A stretch of DNA of 63,718 bases, taken from assembly GCF_002803155.1 (NCBI RefSeq), contig NZ_NNBP01000043.1, positions 1-63,718 of the forward strand. Reading direction: 5' to 3'. The stretch is from Streptomyces sp. CB02959 (lineage in GTDB: Bacteria; Actinomycetota; Actinomycetes; Streptomycetales; Streptomycetaceae). A model generated the notes under the pieces. It was not told the origin of the DNA. It searched no databases and saw nothing but the letters and a program-made list of their open reading frames with translations. Position 1 is the first letter of the stretch; each line of letters opens with the position of its first letter. The position numbers and the translations under genes are program-made. Shown here in pieces: positions 53,323 to 63,376 of this stretch.

Positions 53323-53978
53323 GGGCATGCCTTTCTGCGGCGTGCACGACCCCGGTCTGGCACGACCGGGTCCGGTGCACGCAGGCAGAGCTGTGAGGGA
53401 AGTAGGGACTGCACCCCGGCCACTGCGGCGTTCAACCAGCACATCAATCGTTGGCCACAGCGCCACCCTGGGTGACAGTGGCCGACACCATATCCCGATG
53501 GACCGCGCATGTCATCTCTTAAGGCAGAAGAAGAGAGCGAAACGGGCGTGAACGAAGCACAGTTGACGTTCCGTCCACCGGCCCGAAGTCCAACAACTAC
53601 GGCCCGAGGCAGCGACCTCAACAGCGAGTCGATCTGCCGCCGCGGTCGGCTTTCCGCACGAAGGACACGACGGGACGGCTCGAAGCAGCCGCCCGCGGTG
53701 GACCCGCTCAACAGCGGTTGCGGAGCATTCCGTTCGGTACCGTCTGTCCACCAGACCCATGAGGAGAAGACCGTCGAGCAGGACCGGCGCATCTCCCACC
53801 CGCCGGCCACCGTCCAGCACGGGTGGAACACCCTGAGGGGAGAGGCCCCGACCAGGTGCGCCTCCACCTCGCCCACCGCACCAGAACAGGCCGCGCACGA
53901 ACCGGCTCAGCCGTCGCAGAGCGCTTCGTGGCCGAAACATCGGAGCAGGGCGGGCTTGTCCCAAGGCCGTGAAGTTAA
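53323..53978. other. No supportable gene
   Basis: Open frames exist on both strands but none has a convincing start, domain or codon pattern. The promoter of the metalloprotease gene must lie in the first part. The end borders the insertion element. Confidence 0.4.
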
Positions 53979-54958
53979 GAGTGACCGGCAAATGGTGGGG
54001 CGGGGCCGCTGAGACGGGCCCGAATGCAAGGCGAGGCACGAGCCTGAGTGATCATGGAGTTCTTGACGCTCAGTGATCACCCGGAGGGCTCGTGCCTGCG
54101 GTCCCATCATCTCTTCTGGAACCCCTGTGGGATCAGTTCGCCGCTCTGCTGCATGTGCGGGGCAGATACGCCAAGAGTCATCCATTGGGCTGCCACCGGC
54201 GACGGGTTCCGGACCGCACTGTCTTCGAGCACATCGTGCTCGCGCTGGTCCACGGCTCCGGCTACGAGCGCATCTCCGCCCCGGGATGCTCCGACCGCAC
54301 GATCAGACGGCGTGTCAAAGAGTGGGCCACGCTCGGGATATCCGAGAAGGTTCACGCCCTCGCACTCGAGGCGTACGACCGGATGATCGGCCTCGGGCTG
54401 GGCGAGATCTCGGTGGACGGCTGTATCACCAAGGCCCCATCCGGTGGCGAGAGGGCGGGGCGGTCGCCGGTAGACCGAGGTAAGCAGGGGCTGAAACGCT
54501 CGGTCGCGTCCGACGCGTGCGGTGTCCCGCTCGGGATCGTCTCCGACGGGGCCAACCGGCACGACTCGTCCCTGCTCGGCCCCACCCTGGACGCGGCGAA
54601 AGCTCAGGCCGGTGCGATGCCGGCGACGGTCAACGTCAACCTCGACCGTGGCTACGACAGTTCCAAGTCCCGTGCACTGATAACAGAGTTGGGATTCACG
54701 GCCGAGATCGCACGCAAGGGTGTGTGCCGGACCCGATCCAGACCGGCAAACGCCGGGTGGTCGAGCGCACCCACGCGTGGATGAACGACTACGGCATGCT
54801 GCGGCACCGCACCGAGAAGAGCGGCAGCATCGTGGACTTCTACCTCGCCGCCGCACTTGTCACCCTCCGCATGCTGATCCGCCGAGCAACGAGCCGCTAT
54901 CGCTGGGACGGCCGCCCCACCACCCGGCGCCTCAAGTGATCCACTTACCGGTCGGCCC
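53979..54958 (+). mobile_element. IS5-family element A (transposase with one frameshift)
   Basis: The transposase starts about 54092 (VPSSLLEPLWDQFAALLHVR). It shows the DDE region (GEISVDGCITKAPSGGERAG, NVNLDRGYDSSKSRALITEL) and, after a frameshift at about 54722, DPIQTGKRRVVERTHAWMND and RMLIRRATSRYRWDGRPTTR to a stop at 54939. Ends show a short inverted repeat of the type GACCGG(C/T)AA(A/G)TGG. A shorter inverted copy lies at 58729-59197, so the ABC transporter genes are enclosed by two copies. Confidence 0.75.
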
Positions 54959-55274
54959 AAGGGGAGAGAGGGCCGGGCGTGCGCGAAGGGGGCCGTCGTA
55001 AAGCGGCGTAACGAAGCGCGACAGTGCCTCCTTGGGCCGACGCGCCCAGGGTGCCTGACCACCCTGGGCGAGCCAGCCGGACACCGGGGCGGCAGCGTCA
55101 TACCGGGGGATGACGAAGGGGGTGTGGTTAATCCTCTGGGGTGGGCCGAGGACGGTCACACAGGTTGACGCCCGGGGCCTGTGGGCTGCGGACGATGGAT
55201 ACCGATGTTCCTCTGCCCGCTCGCCGTGGCGGTGCGGAGGCGGCCCTCCCTCGTTCCGACAGGAGTCCTTTCCC
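54959..55274. other. Upstream region of the ABC operon
   Basis: GTCGGCCCAAGG (54951-54962) and CCTTGGGCCGAC (55030-55041) form a perfect inverted repeat, the first overlapping the IS end. Otherwise no gene is seen. The promoter of the ABC operon should lie here; AGGAG at 55261 is its ribosome-binding site. Confidence 0.45.
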
Positions 55275-56057
55275 GTGAGTACCCTCAACTCCGGCGTCTC
55301 CACCGCCACCCGCGCCACCGCGGCGCTCGCCCGTGCTGCGGACCTCAGCAAGGTCTACGGACAGGGCGAGACCCGGGTGGTCGCCCTGGACGCGGTCTCC
55401 GTCGACTTCCGCCAGGCCCAGTTCACCGCGATCATGGGCCCCTCCGGGTCCGGCAAGTCGACGCTGATGCACTGCATGGCCGGTCTGGACGCGATCTCCG
55501 GCGGGTCCGCGAAGATCGGCGACGTCGAGCTGACCGGGCTGAAGGACAAGAAGCTCACCCAGCTGCGGCGCGACAAGATCGGTTTCGTCTTCCAGGCGTT
55601 CAACCTCCTCCCGACGCTGACCGCGCTGGAGAACATCACCCTGCCCATGGACATCGCGGGCCGGAAGCCGGACCGCGCCTGGCTGGACCGCGTCGTGGAG
55701 ACCGTCGGCCTGGCCGGCCGGCTCAAGCACCGCCCGAGCCAGCTCTCCGGCGGCCAGCAGCAGCGCGTGGCGGTGGCCCGCGCCCTGGCCTCCCGGCCCG
55801 AGATCATCTTCGCCGACGAGCCCACCGGCAACCTCGACTCCCGCTCCGGCGCCGAGGTGCTGGGCTTCCTGCGCAACTCCGTGCGCGAGCTGGGCCAGAC
55901 CGTGGTGATGGTGACCCACGACCCCGTCGCCGCGTCGTACGCGGACCGCGTCATATTCCTCGCCGACGGCCGGATCGTCGACGACATGCCCGACCCCAGC
56001 GCCGAGATGGTGCTGGAGCAGATGAAGGGCTTCGACGCCAAGGGCCGTACGAGCTGA
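55275..56057 (+). CDS. ABC transporter ATPase (MacB/LolD type)
   Basis: The 260-aa ATPase has Walker A GPSGSGKST, Q-loop VFQAFNLLPTLTALEN, signature LSGGQQQRVAVARAL, Walker B EIIFADEPTGNLD and the H-loop VTHDP. It energises the FtsX-type permease encoded 53 bases downstream. Such pairs expel antibiotics or peptides, or act on envelope lipids, by mechanotransmission rather than classical transport. The GTG start is chosen for AGGAG nine bases upstream. Confidence 0.92.
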   Translation: MSTLNSGVSTATRATAALARAADLSKVYGQGETRVVALDAVSVDFRQAQFTAIMGPSGSGKSTLMHCMAGLDAISGGSAKIGDVELTGLKDKKLTQLRRDKIGFVFQAFNLLPTLTALENITLPMDIAGRKPDRAWLDRVVETVGLAGRLKHRPSQLSGGQQQRVAVARALASRPEIIFADEPTGNLDSRSGAEVLGFLRNSVRELGQTVVMVTHDPVAASYADRVIFLADGRIVDDMPDPSAEMVLEQMKGFDAKGRTS

Positions 56058-56110
56058 CCGACAGCAGCCGACCCCGCCACCCCCGACCTCTCCTCCAGGA
56101 CTGACCACCC

Positions 56111-58654
56111 ATGTTCCGTACCGCCTTGCGCAATGTGCTCGCGCACAAGGCCCGGCTGCTGATGACCGTACTCGCCGTGATGCTCGGCGTGGCCTTCGTC
56201 TCCGGCACCCTGGTCTTCACCTCGACCATCTCCGACGCCAGCCAGGGCAGCTCCCGCAAGGGCTTCGACAACGTCGACGTGGCCATCAAGCCATCCGGCA
56301 ACACCCAGAGCACACCCGGTGCGCGCTCCCCGGTCGACCAGAAGCTGCTCGACAAGGCCGCGCACCTGCCCGGCGCCGCCTCCGCCACCGGCACCGTCTC
56401 CGGCTTCACCGCCATCGCCGACAAGAGCGGCAAGCTGATCGGCGACGGCTTCTCGACCGACGGCGGCAACTACTTCCCCGGCGCCGACGGCAAGGACGCC
56501 CGCTATCCGATGCGGGACGGCGCCGCCCCCAAGAGCGCCGACCAGTTCGCGCTGGACGCCCACACCGCCGACCGCGGCGGCTACAAGGTCGGCGACACCG
56601 TCCGGATATCCGTCGACGGCCCGGTCCGCGAGCAGAAGCTGACTGGCATCTTCACCACCGACGACGGCACGGTCGCCGTCGGCGGCACCCTCGCACTGTT
56701 CGACACCGCCACCGCCCAGAAGATGTTCACCGCGCCCGGTGAATTCAGCGAGATCGACATCAAGGCTGCCCCCGGCACCTCTCAGACAGCCTTGAAGGAC
56801 GCGGTCGAGAAGATCCTGCCCAAGCAAGGCGCCACCGCCACCACAGGCAAACAACTCGGTGACGACCAGGCAAAGTTCATCGCCACCACCATGGATGGCA
56901 TGAAGAACGCGCTGCTGGCCTTCGCCGGTGTCGCCCTCTTCGTCGGTATTTTCATCATCGCCAACACCTTCACCATGCTGGTCGCCCAGCGCACCAAGGA
57001 ACTGGCGCTGCTGCGCGCGGTCGGCGCCAGCCGCCGCCAGATCACCCGCTCGGTGCTGATCGAGGCGCTCGTCGTCGGCACGGTGGCCGCAGTGACCGGG
57101 TTGCTGGCCGGTATCGGCATCGCCGCCGTACTCCGCGCACTGGTGAGTGCCACCGGCGCGAAGGTGCCCGACGGCCCGCTGGTGATCTCGCCGTCCACGA
57201 TCCTCACGTCCCTGCTGGTCGGCACCGTCGTCACGGTCCTGGCCGCCTGGCTGCCGGGCCGCCGGGCCGCGAAGATCCCGCCGATCGCCGCGATGAACAG
57301 CCTGCACGCCACCGCCACCACCAAGTCGCTGGTGGTCCGCAACACCATCGGTGCGCTCTTCGCGGGCGCCGGCACGGCCGCGGTCCTGACCGCCACCGGG
57401 ATGTCCTACAGCGGGTCCAGCCGTGCCATCATGGGCGTCGGTGTGGGGCTGCTGCTGATCGGCGTGCTGGTCCTGACGCCGCTGCTGTCCCGCCCGCTGA
57501 TCGCACTGGCCGCCCCCGCGCTGCGGCTGTTCGGTATCTCCGGCGTCCTCGCCCGGCAGAACGCGGTCCGCAACCCGCGCCGCACGGCCGCCACCGCCTC
57601 CGCGCTGATGATCGGACTGATGCTGATCACCGGCATGACGGCAGTCGCGGGCAGCGCCCAGCAAGCCATCGACAAGTTGGCCACCGCCTCGCTGAAGGCC
57701 GACTACATGGTCTCCATGTCGAGCCGGACGCCGCTCTCCCCCGACGTGGCCAAGAAACTCGCGTCCACAGACGAGGTCACCGCGTCCAGCCCGCTGCGCA
57801 ACTCCCCGGCCCGGATCGGCACCGGCACCGAGTTCCTGACCGGCGTCAACGGCAAGGACTTCGGCAAGCTCACCCAGCTCGACTTCAGCGAGGGCGCCCT
57901 CGGCACCCTCAGCGGCGACCGCGCCGTCGTCGACGACAGCACCGCCAAGGAGAAAGGCTGGCACACCGGCTCCCGCCTCCCGGTGACCTTCGAGGACGGC
58001 AAGCGGGGCACCCTCACCATCGGCGGCGTCTACCAGCGCAACCAGATCATCCACGGCATCATCCTCGACAACGCCACCCTCGCCCCACACCAGAAGCACA
58101 TCACCGACATGCAGGTGATGGTCAAGACCAAGGACGGCGCGACCGCGGCGTCCAAGGACAAGCTGGTCACGGCGCTCGGCAAGAACCCGGCGATCACCGT
58201 CGCGGACAAGAAGGACGTCTCCGGCGACATCGCCAAGATGATCACCCTGATGCTGAACATGCTCTACGGCCTGCTGGCAATGACGGTGATCGTCGCGGTG
58301 CTCGGCGTCATCAACACCCTGGCGATGTCGGTCTTCGAACGCGCCCAGGAGATCGGATTGCTGCGCGCCATCGGCCTGGACCGCCGCGGCATCAAGCAGA
58401 TGGTCCGCCTGGAGTCGCTGGTGATCTCCCTCTTCGGCGGAGTACTCGGCATCGGCCTCGGCGTCTTCTTCGCCTGGGCGACCGGCGAGCTGATCAAGGC
58501 CACCGGCCAACTGTCGACCTACGAAACGGTGCTGCCCTGGGGCCGGATGGGTCTCTTCCTCGCCCTCGCCGCAATGGTCGGCGTATTGGCCGCGCTGTGG
58601 CCGGCCCGGCGGGCAGCGAAGCTCAACATGCTCCAGGCCATCAAGGCCGAGTAG
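56111..58654 (+). CDS. FtsX/MacB-type ABC permease, two FtsX modules
   Basis: The 847-aa membrane protein has an N-terminal helix (LLMTVLAVMLGVAFVSGTLV) and a large outside domain (residues 40-250). A first FtsX module of three helices (FAGVALFVGIFIIANTFTML onwards, residues 265-385) is followed by a second half with another outside domain (residues 510-690) and a last FtsX module (MLYGLLAMTVIVAVLGVINT to the end). The duplicated layout is typical of actinobacterial exporters with one ATPase. No regulator gene is attached. The operon is flanked by inverted IS copies. Confidence 0.9.
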   Translation: MFRTALRNVLAHKARLLMTVLAVMLGVAFVSGTLVFTSTISDASQGSSRKGFDNVDVAIKPSGNTQSTPGARSPVDQKLLDKAAHLPGAASATGTVSGFTAIADKSGKLIGDGFSTDGGNYFPGADGKDARYPMRDGAAPKSADQFALDAHTADRGGYKVGDTVRISVDGPVREQKLTGIFTTDDGTVAVGGTLALFDTATAQKMFTAPGEFSEIDIKAAPGTSQTALKDAVEKILPKQGATATTGKQLGDDQAKFIATTMDGMKNALLAFAGVALFVGIFIIANTFTMLVAQRTKELALLRAVGASRRQITRSVLIEALVVGTVAAVTGLLAGIGIAAVLRALVSATGAKVPDGPLVISPSTILTSLLVGTVVTVLAAWLPGRRAAKIPPIAAMNSLHATATTKSLVVRNTIGALFAGAGTAAVLTATGMSYSGSSRAIMGVGVGLLLIGVLVLTPLLSRPLIALAAPALRLFGISGVLARQNAVRNPRRTAATASALMIGLMLITGMTAVAGSAQQAIDKLATASLKADYMVSMSSRTPLSPDVAKKLASTDEVTASSPLRNSPARIGTGTEFLTGVNGKDFGKLTQLDFSEGALGTLSGDRAVVDDSTAKEKGWHTGSRLPVTFEDGKRGTLTIGGVYQRNQIIHGIILDNATLAPHQKHITDMQVMVKTKDGATAASKDKLVTALGKNPAITVADKKDVSGDIAKMITLMLNMLYGLLAMTVIVAVLGVINTLAMSVFERAQEIGLLRAIGLDRRGIKQMVRLESLVISLFGGVLGIGLGVFFAWATGELIKATGQLSTYETVLPWGRMGLFLALAAMVGVLAALWPARRAAKLNMLQAIKAE

Positions 58655-58689
58655 CCCGGCCGCCACGGAACCGCCCTGAACGCCCCGAA

Positions 58690-58725
58690 GGCCCCGGTGC
58701 CACGCCCTGCGCGCGACACGGGGCC
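58690..58725 (+). terminator. Hairpin behind the ABC operon
   Basis: GGCCCCGGTG and CACGGGGCC pair with one bulged G about 36 bases after the permease stop, just before the IS copy. Confidence 0.5.
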
Positions 58726-58728
58726 CTC

Positions 58729-59197
58729 GGGCCGACCGGTAAGTGCATCACTTGAGGCGCCGGGTGGTGGGGCGGCCGTCCCAGCGATAGCGGCTCGTTG
58801 CTCGGCGGATCAGCATGCGGAGGGTGACAAGTGCGGCGGCGAGGTAGAGGTAGAAGTCCACGATGCTGCCGCTCTTCTCGGTGCAGTGCCGCAGCTTGCC
58901 GTAGTCGTTCATCCACGCGTGGGTGCGCTCGACCACCCGGCGTTTGCCGGTCTGGATCGGAGCCGGCACACCCTTGCGTGCGATCTCGGCCGTGAATCCC
59001 AACTCTGTTATCAGTGCATGGGACTTGGAACTGTCGTAGCCACGGTCGAGGTTGACGTTGACCGTCGCCGGCATCGCACCGACCTGCCCTCCGAGTGATC
59101 ACTGAGCGTCAAGAACTCCACGATCACGCAGGCTCGTGCCTGCCTTGCATTCGGGCCCGTCTCAGCGGCCCCGCCCCACCATTTGCCGGTCGCCCTA
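58729..59197 (-). mobile_element. IS5-family element B, internally deleted
   Basis: Both ends match element A (53979-54958) in inverted orientation. About 520 bases, corresponding to A positions near 54085-54605, are missing. The remaining frame reads NVNLDRGYDSSKSHALITEL, QTGKRRVVERTHAWMNDYGK and ends RYRWDGRPTTRRLK without the frameshift seen in A. Without the N-terminal half it cannot make transposase but keeps ends that could be moved in trans. Confidence 0.75.
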
Positions 59198-59285
59198 AGG
59201 CTCGGGTGGCGTTGTCCAGGGGACGTGGGCGGTGGTTTCACCGGACATGAGAAGCGGAGCCCCGGTAGAACTGGCAGTCGTCCAA

Positions 59286-60701
59286 GACAAGCCGTTCACA
59301 AGGACCGAAAGGCTCCGCTGTCCGAACTGTGTGCCATCACCCCTGCCGTCACGGTGGCTGAAGGTCGGTTTGCGCCCGGTCATCTCGGTGAACTCACCCA
59401 GCTCGTCCCATTCGAGATGGTCGACGAGGCCCTGAGCACCACCAGGGCCGTGCAGTCGCGGCTGCGGGATCTGCCCTCCCGAGTCGTGATCTATCTGGTC
59501 CTGGCCGCGTGTCTGTTCCTGGAGGTGGGATACCTCGGCGTGTGGCGCAAGCTCACAGGGGCCTCGGCAGGCTTGCGGGTAGCCTCGCCGACGGCGAGCG
59601 CGCTGGTCCAAGCCCGCCGACGTGTCGGCAGCAGACCGCTGTTCGACCTGCTGCGCGCCCGGCCGCAACCCCGCACGGACCAGGGGTCCGCCGGCGCGGG
59701 CTGCTGGTGGTCGCGCTCGACGGCACCACCCTGACCGTGCCCGACACCCCCGCCGTCCTAACAGGTTCACCAAGCAGGCAGGCAACCACGGCGGCACCAG
59801 ATACCCGCAGCTCCGCCTGCTGGCTCTGGTCGCCTGCGGCACCCGCACCCTCATCGACGCCGTGTTCGGCCCGACCATCGCGGGCGAGACCACCTACGCC
59901 CCACGCCTGCTGCCCAGCCTGCGGACCGGGATGATCCTGCTGGCCGACCACAACTTCGCCGCCCAAAGGCTCCTGGCCGACATCGCGGCCACCGGTGCCG
60001 AGGTGCTGGTCCAGCTCAAGAACGGCCGCCGGATGCCGGTACTGGCTCGCTTTCCCGACGGCTCCTACCTATCGACACTGGGGGACCTACGCGTACGTGT
60101 GATCGACTGCGAGATCACCGTCACCACCTCCGCCCGGAAACCCACCAGCCTCTACCGACTGGCCACGACCCTGCTCGACCACCAGCACCACCCGGCAGCC
60201 GAGTTGACCACGCTGTACCACCAGCGCTGGGAGATCGAAACGGCCTACCTGGAACTGAAGTCCACCATTCTCGGCGGCCGTGTCCTGCGCGCCCGCACCC
60301 CCGAAGGCATCGACCAGGAGATCTACGCCCTGGTCGTGGTCTACCAGCTGCTGCGAACCGCCATGGCCGACGCCACCAGCACCCAGCCCGGCACCGACCC
60401 GGACCGGGCCGGCTTCTCCATCGCCTGGCAGACCGCCCGCGACCAGATCATCCTGGCCGCGGGCATCATCGCCGACACCGTCATCGACCTGGCCGGCACC
60501 ATCGGCCGGCACGTCCTGGCCGACTTCCTGCCCCAGCGGCGGCCACGCGTCAGCCCCCGCATCGTCAAACGCGCCATCTCCAAGTACCAGGCCCGAGGCC
60601 CCCGTATCGACCGCACCAGCTACAAAGCCACCACCGGCATCGAAATCTCCACCCCCGCAGGCCCTTGACAACATGCCCAAACCACAAACTGAACGGCCTT
60701 G
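59286..60701 (+). mobile_element. IS4-family element, transposase frameshifted
   Basis: The N-terminal domain is in one frame (VTVAEGRFAPGHLGELTQLV, VQSRLRDLPSRVVIYLVLAA, GVWRKLTGASAGLRVASPT). A short part lies in a second (LLVVALDGTTLTVPDTP, catalytic Asp). The rest is in a third (TRYPQLRLLALVACGTRTLI, GMILLADHNFAAQRLLADIA, LTTLYHQRWEIETAYLELKS with the catalytic Glu). Two frame breaks near 59660 and 59760 inactivate it. Short inverted ends AAGCCGTTC / GAACGGC lie near 59290 and 60690. Confidence 0.75.
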
Positions 60702-60705
60702 CTGC

Positions 60706-60938
60706 TAGCCCGGCCGGCCCTGCTGGCCCTGAGGGGACGGCGAGGAAGGACGGGACGCCGGGCCGGGACGGTGCTCCGGGCCGGGACGGGCAGACCTGCC
60801 CGACCGGGTATCGGCTCCAGGCCCCGACGGGCGACCCGGATGCGCTGGTGTGCCGCCGCGACGGCGCTCCCGCGTCGCCAGATCCCGGGCCGTCAACATC
60901 GCAGCCGGCCGCCCTCGCCCCGGACCGGCGGCGCACTT
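60706..60938 (+). pseudogene. Collagen-like protein, C-terminal fragment
   Basis: The frame shows Gly-x-y triplets (GPAGPEGTARKDGTPGRDGA, PGRDG) followed by QTCPTGYRLQAPTGDPDALV and a Pro/Ser end. This is the end of a collagen-like actinobacterial protein; the N-terminal part was lost at the IS4 side. The original stop appears to have been TAG, and the IS630 inserted in its TA, changing the end to Thr-Tyr-TGA. Confidence 0.55.
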
Positions 60939-62031
60939 ACTGACTTTTTCGGGGTGGTGTCGGGGACGGTGTTGTGATCGTGAGTCCGGTTTCCGCGAGA
61001 CAGCCGTCGAGCAGGTGGGGTCTGCGTTGGATGCAGGCGAGGCCGTGTCGGAGGGTCTGCGTGAGGTGGTCGGGGTTCTCGAATGCGACGTTGGCCATGT
61101 AGCGCCTGCGCAGGAGCGACCAGATGCCCTCGACCGGGTGGAGGTCCGGTGCAAAGCTGGGGAGTTGGACGATGGTGAGCCAGTCGTGGCCCTCGGCATA
61201 CTTGCGCAGGTCGGCGGCCCGGTGGGTGTTCAGATGGTCCCAGACCACCACGAGCGGGCCACCGAGCTGGATATGAGCGCGCACGAGCAGGTCTCGGTAG
61301 TCGGTCCAGGCGAAGCTCTTGCGAGCGCCTTTGAGCGGCATGTGGAACCGGGGCCGGTAGATGAGCCGAGATGGCTCGCCGGGCTTGTAACAGGCCGCGG
61401 CGGCGACGGAGATACGACGCCTGGAGCGGCCGCGGACGCGCACGACGGGGGTGTGTCCGCGGCGGCTCCAGGTATGGGCGGTAAGCAGCGTCATCGCGGA
61501 CCCGGCCTCGTCGTCAAAGACGATCCAAGCCCCGAGCGCCGCCGCGGTGCTTCGAACCTGCGGCCACACGTCCTTCTTCCACAACCCGACGGCGTCCTCG
61601 TCCCGTTCCACAGCCCGCCGGGCCGGGCTCCGCCAAGACCAGCCGTGCCGATGCAGCACGCGCCACACCCCGGCAACCGAGCAGACGAGGCGGAAACGGC
61701 GCTCAATCACCGCGCGCACCCGCTCCAGCGTCCAACGCTGGTCCTCCCAACCATGAGCCGTCGGCCCCCGGCCGAGCTCCACCTCCAACAGCGCGAACTG
61801 CTCATCCGACACCATCGACGCCTTCGGCGGACCGACCGAGCGCAATGCCTCGACGCCGCCTTCCCGCCAGGCCCGACGCCAGCGCTCCACCGAGCGCTCG
61901 CTCACCCGCAGATCCCTCGCGATCACCGACGTCCGCTCACCCCGGGCAAACCGCACGCCAGCCCCCAACCGAACCTGCCCACGCTGCACCTGCCGCTCCG
62001 CGGTCAGGCCCCCTCCCTGCGCATACCGCAC
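60937..62031 (-). CDS. IS630-family transposase, intact
   Basis: The 364-aa transposase has two N-terminal helix-turn-helix segments (ARGERTSVIARDLRVSERSV with ERWRRAWREGGVEAL; HGWEDQRWTLERVRAVIERR) and a DDE domain. The latter shows WIVFDDEAGSAM, LVVVWDHLNTHRAADL and FAPDLHPVEGIWSLLRRRYM, giving the D-D-E triad. It is the only complete transposase gene in the window. The TAA stop uses the target TA. The helix-turn-helix start is repeated as a fragment at 50478-50685. Confidence 0.92.
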   Translation of the reverse strand: MRYAQGGGLTAERQVQRGQVRLGAGVRFARGERTSVIARDLRVSERSVERWRRAWREGGVEALRSVGPPKASMVSDEQFALLEVELGRGPTAHGWEDQRWTLERVRAVIERRFRLVCSVAGVWRVLHRHGWSWRSPARRAVERDEDAVGLWKKDVWPQVRSTAAALGAWIVFDDEAGSAMTLLTAHTWSRRGHTPVVRVRGRSRRRISVAAAACYKPGEPSRLIYRPRFHMPLKGARKSFAWTDYRDLLVRAHIQLGGPLVVVWDHLNTHRAADLRKYAEGHDWLTIVQLPSFAPDLHPVEGIWSLLRRRYMANVAFENPDHLTQTLRHGLACIQRRPHLLDGCLAETGLTITTPSPTPPRKSQ

Positions 62032-62093
62032 ACCATCGGCATAGCACAGGGATCAAGAACCGTCACTACCCGACACCACCCCGAAAAGGTCAG
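60940..62093 (-). mobile_element. Complete IS630-type insertion sequence
   Basis: Terminal inverted repeats CTGACTTTTTCGGGGTGG (left) and CCACCCCGAAAAGGTCAG (right) bound the element. A TA lies on each side (60938-60939 and 62094-62095), the target duplication expected for IS630. With an intact transposase it may still be active. Confidence 0.9.
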
Positions 62094-62095
62094 TA

Positions 62096-62495
62096 GATGA
62101 GTTTGCCAAGACTGCGCCAGAGCTCGCTTCCCTACTTCGCGTCGTGGTCAAGGAGTTGGAAGATCCTCGGGTTCATGGTTTCGGGATCTCCGCCGACGGA
62201 ATTAGCATGTTGCATAACGCGGCACATGCTTTTCGGAACTTGGAAGACAGTGCTCGCTTGCTAGCCAAAGCGGCACAGAGACTAAAACCTTGCCGGATGA
62301 CGCAACTCGCCTTGTCGATGCGGCGGGACAACTCACGAATCTCGAGGGCAATGCGAGGGTTCCATCTCTCGCCTCCCAAAAGTTGTTGACGGCGGCACCA
62401 TCGCTTAACGGTATCCCAGACAACGCCAAAATCATTTCGCGCGCAGCAGACAAAGCGATGCGTGCTGCTCAGGCGATGGGTGATGGGTGATGGGT
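62096..62495 (+). pseudogene. Lower-GC gene fragment of unknown function
   Basis: Immediately right of the IS630 a frame reads EFAKTAPELASLLRVVVKEL, ISADGISMLHNAAHAFRNLE and DSARLLAKAAQRL. After a frameshift at about 62285 it continues with PDDATRLVDAAGQLTNLEGN, then AKIISRAADKAMRAAQAMG. The protein is helical and Ala/Leu-rich. The 5' end is lost at the IS insertion. GC is visibly lower than around it. Three tandem GATGGGT copies (62475-62495) overlap the stop. No family is recognised. Confidence 0.4.
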
Positions 62496-62743
62496 GATCG
62501 GCGCTTCGCAAGGCGAGTTGCCCACCCAGTTGTAGCCAAGCGGTATAAGGCTGGGACCAGTTCCGCTTCTGAGGCAGGGACGGGCGTGGAGGGGTTGGCT
62601 CGATTGCTGTTCCGTCGCTGCGCACGAGGCGTGGCGCATCTCGTTCTGGCAGGGTGACCGCGGCGAGTGCTGGTGTCCGGATCGCGACGAGCCGGGTTTG
62701 CTGGACTGTCCGGAGGCGTGAACGCGAAGTCACGTTCAACGCC

Positions 62744-62780
62744 GCAGGAGCCCCCGCCCGGATCAGGCAGGGGCTCCTGC
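62744..62780 (-). terminator. Hairpin terminator
   Basis: GCAGGAGCCCC and GGGGCTCCTGC form a perfect 11-bp stem with a 15-base loop, 16 bases downstream of the minus-strand stop at 62796. Between 62500 and 62743 I see no supportable gene. Confidence 0.65.
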
Positions 62781-62795
62781 CTCTCGCGGCTGCGG

Positions 62796-63118
62796 TTAGC
62801 CCTCGGCGTGCTTGAGTCGCATGCGGGCCGTCACGAGGTCGGGCCCTGACAACGCGTCCCAGTGGGGGTGTCCGTGGACTCGTTCGATGAGGTCGAGGAG
62901 TTTCGCGCGGTGGTCGGCCTCGGTCTGCTTCTCGTCGTCGCTCCAGCCGAGTGACGGGTCCCGTCGGCGTTCGAGCAAGTAGCCTCCGCCGGGCTTGTCG
63001 TGCCAGCCGTCCAGGGGTTCCGGGGCGTGGGGGCGTCGACGTACGCCTTGAGCTTAGTGTCGGCCTGCCGGAGGTTGTGTTGCAGTTGCACCAGGTCGTC
63101 GGGGAAGTCGTCGCTCAC
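62796..63118 (-). pseudogene. Small hypothetical protein, one frameshift
   Basis: A GTG start gives SDDFPDDLVQLQHNLRQADT and KLKAYVDAPTP. After a one-base shift at about 63015 the neighbouring frame continues with LDGWHDKPGGGYLLERRRDP, KQTEADHRAKLLDLIERVHG and LVTARMRLKHAEG. Repaired length is about 107 aa. The protein is soluble and charged. I do not recognise the family. A hairpin terminator follows. Confidence 0.45.
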
Positions 63119-63376
63119 TTCGCCGAAGTTTACTCCGCGGGTCGAACATGGGTGCGCATCGGCGTGACAGACAGGGGCCGATGGCCTCCACGGCGTAATG
63201 ATCGTCGGGCTGATCGGATCCTGTGGGGCCAGGCCGGGCCGCGCAGGGGCCATTGGTTCGGCGATCAGGACAACCCGTCAAGTACAGGTAAAATAAGGGA
63301 CAATCGGGTGTTTTACGACACAGTCGGCGCGCTAGCCTGATGAAGGTAGATGATCTCAACCCTCCGGGAGGGCATC

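Noticed and set aside
53509..54039. Genes on either strand between the metalloprotease and element A
   Set aside because: Both long frames overlap each other and the IS end, lack motifs and have no convincing start.
55355..58666. A 1103-codon open frame on the minus strand
   Set aside because: It is antisense to the clearly coding ABC ATPase and permease. Its Gly/Asp/His-rich, low-complexity composition is the usual shadow of high-GC coding DNA.
62475..62495. CRISPR-like array
   Set aside because: It is only three tandem GATGGGT units without spacers. No array with spaced repeats was found in the window.
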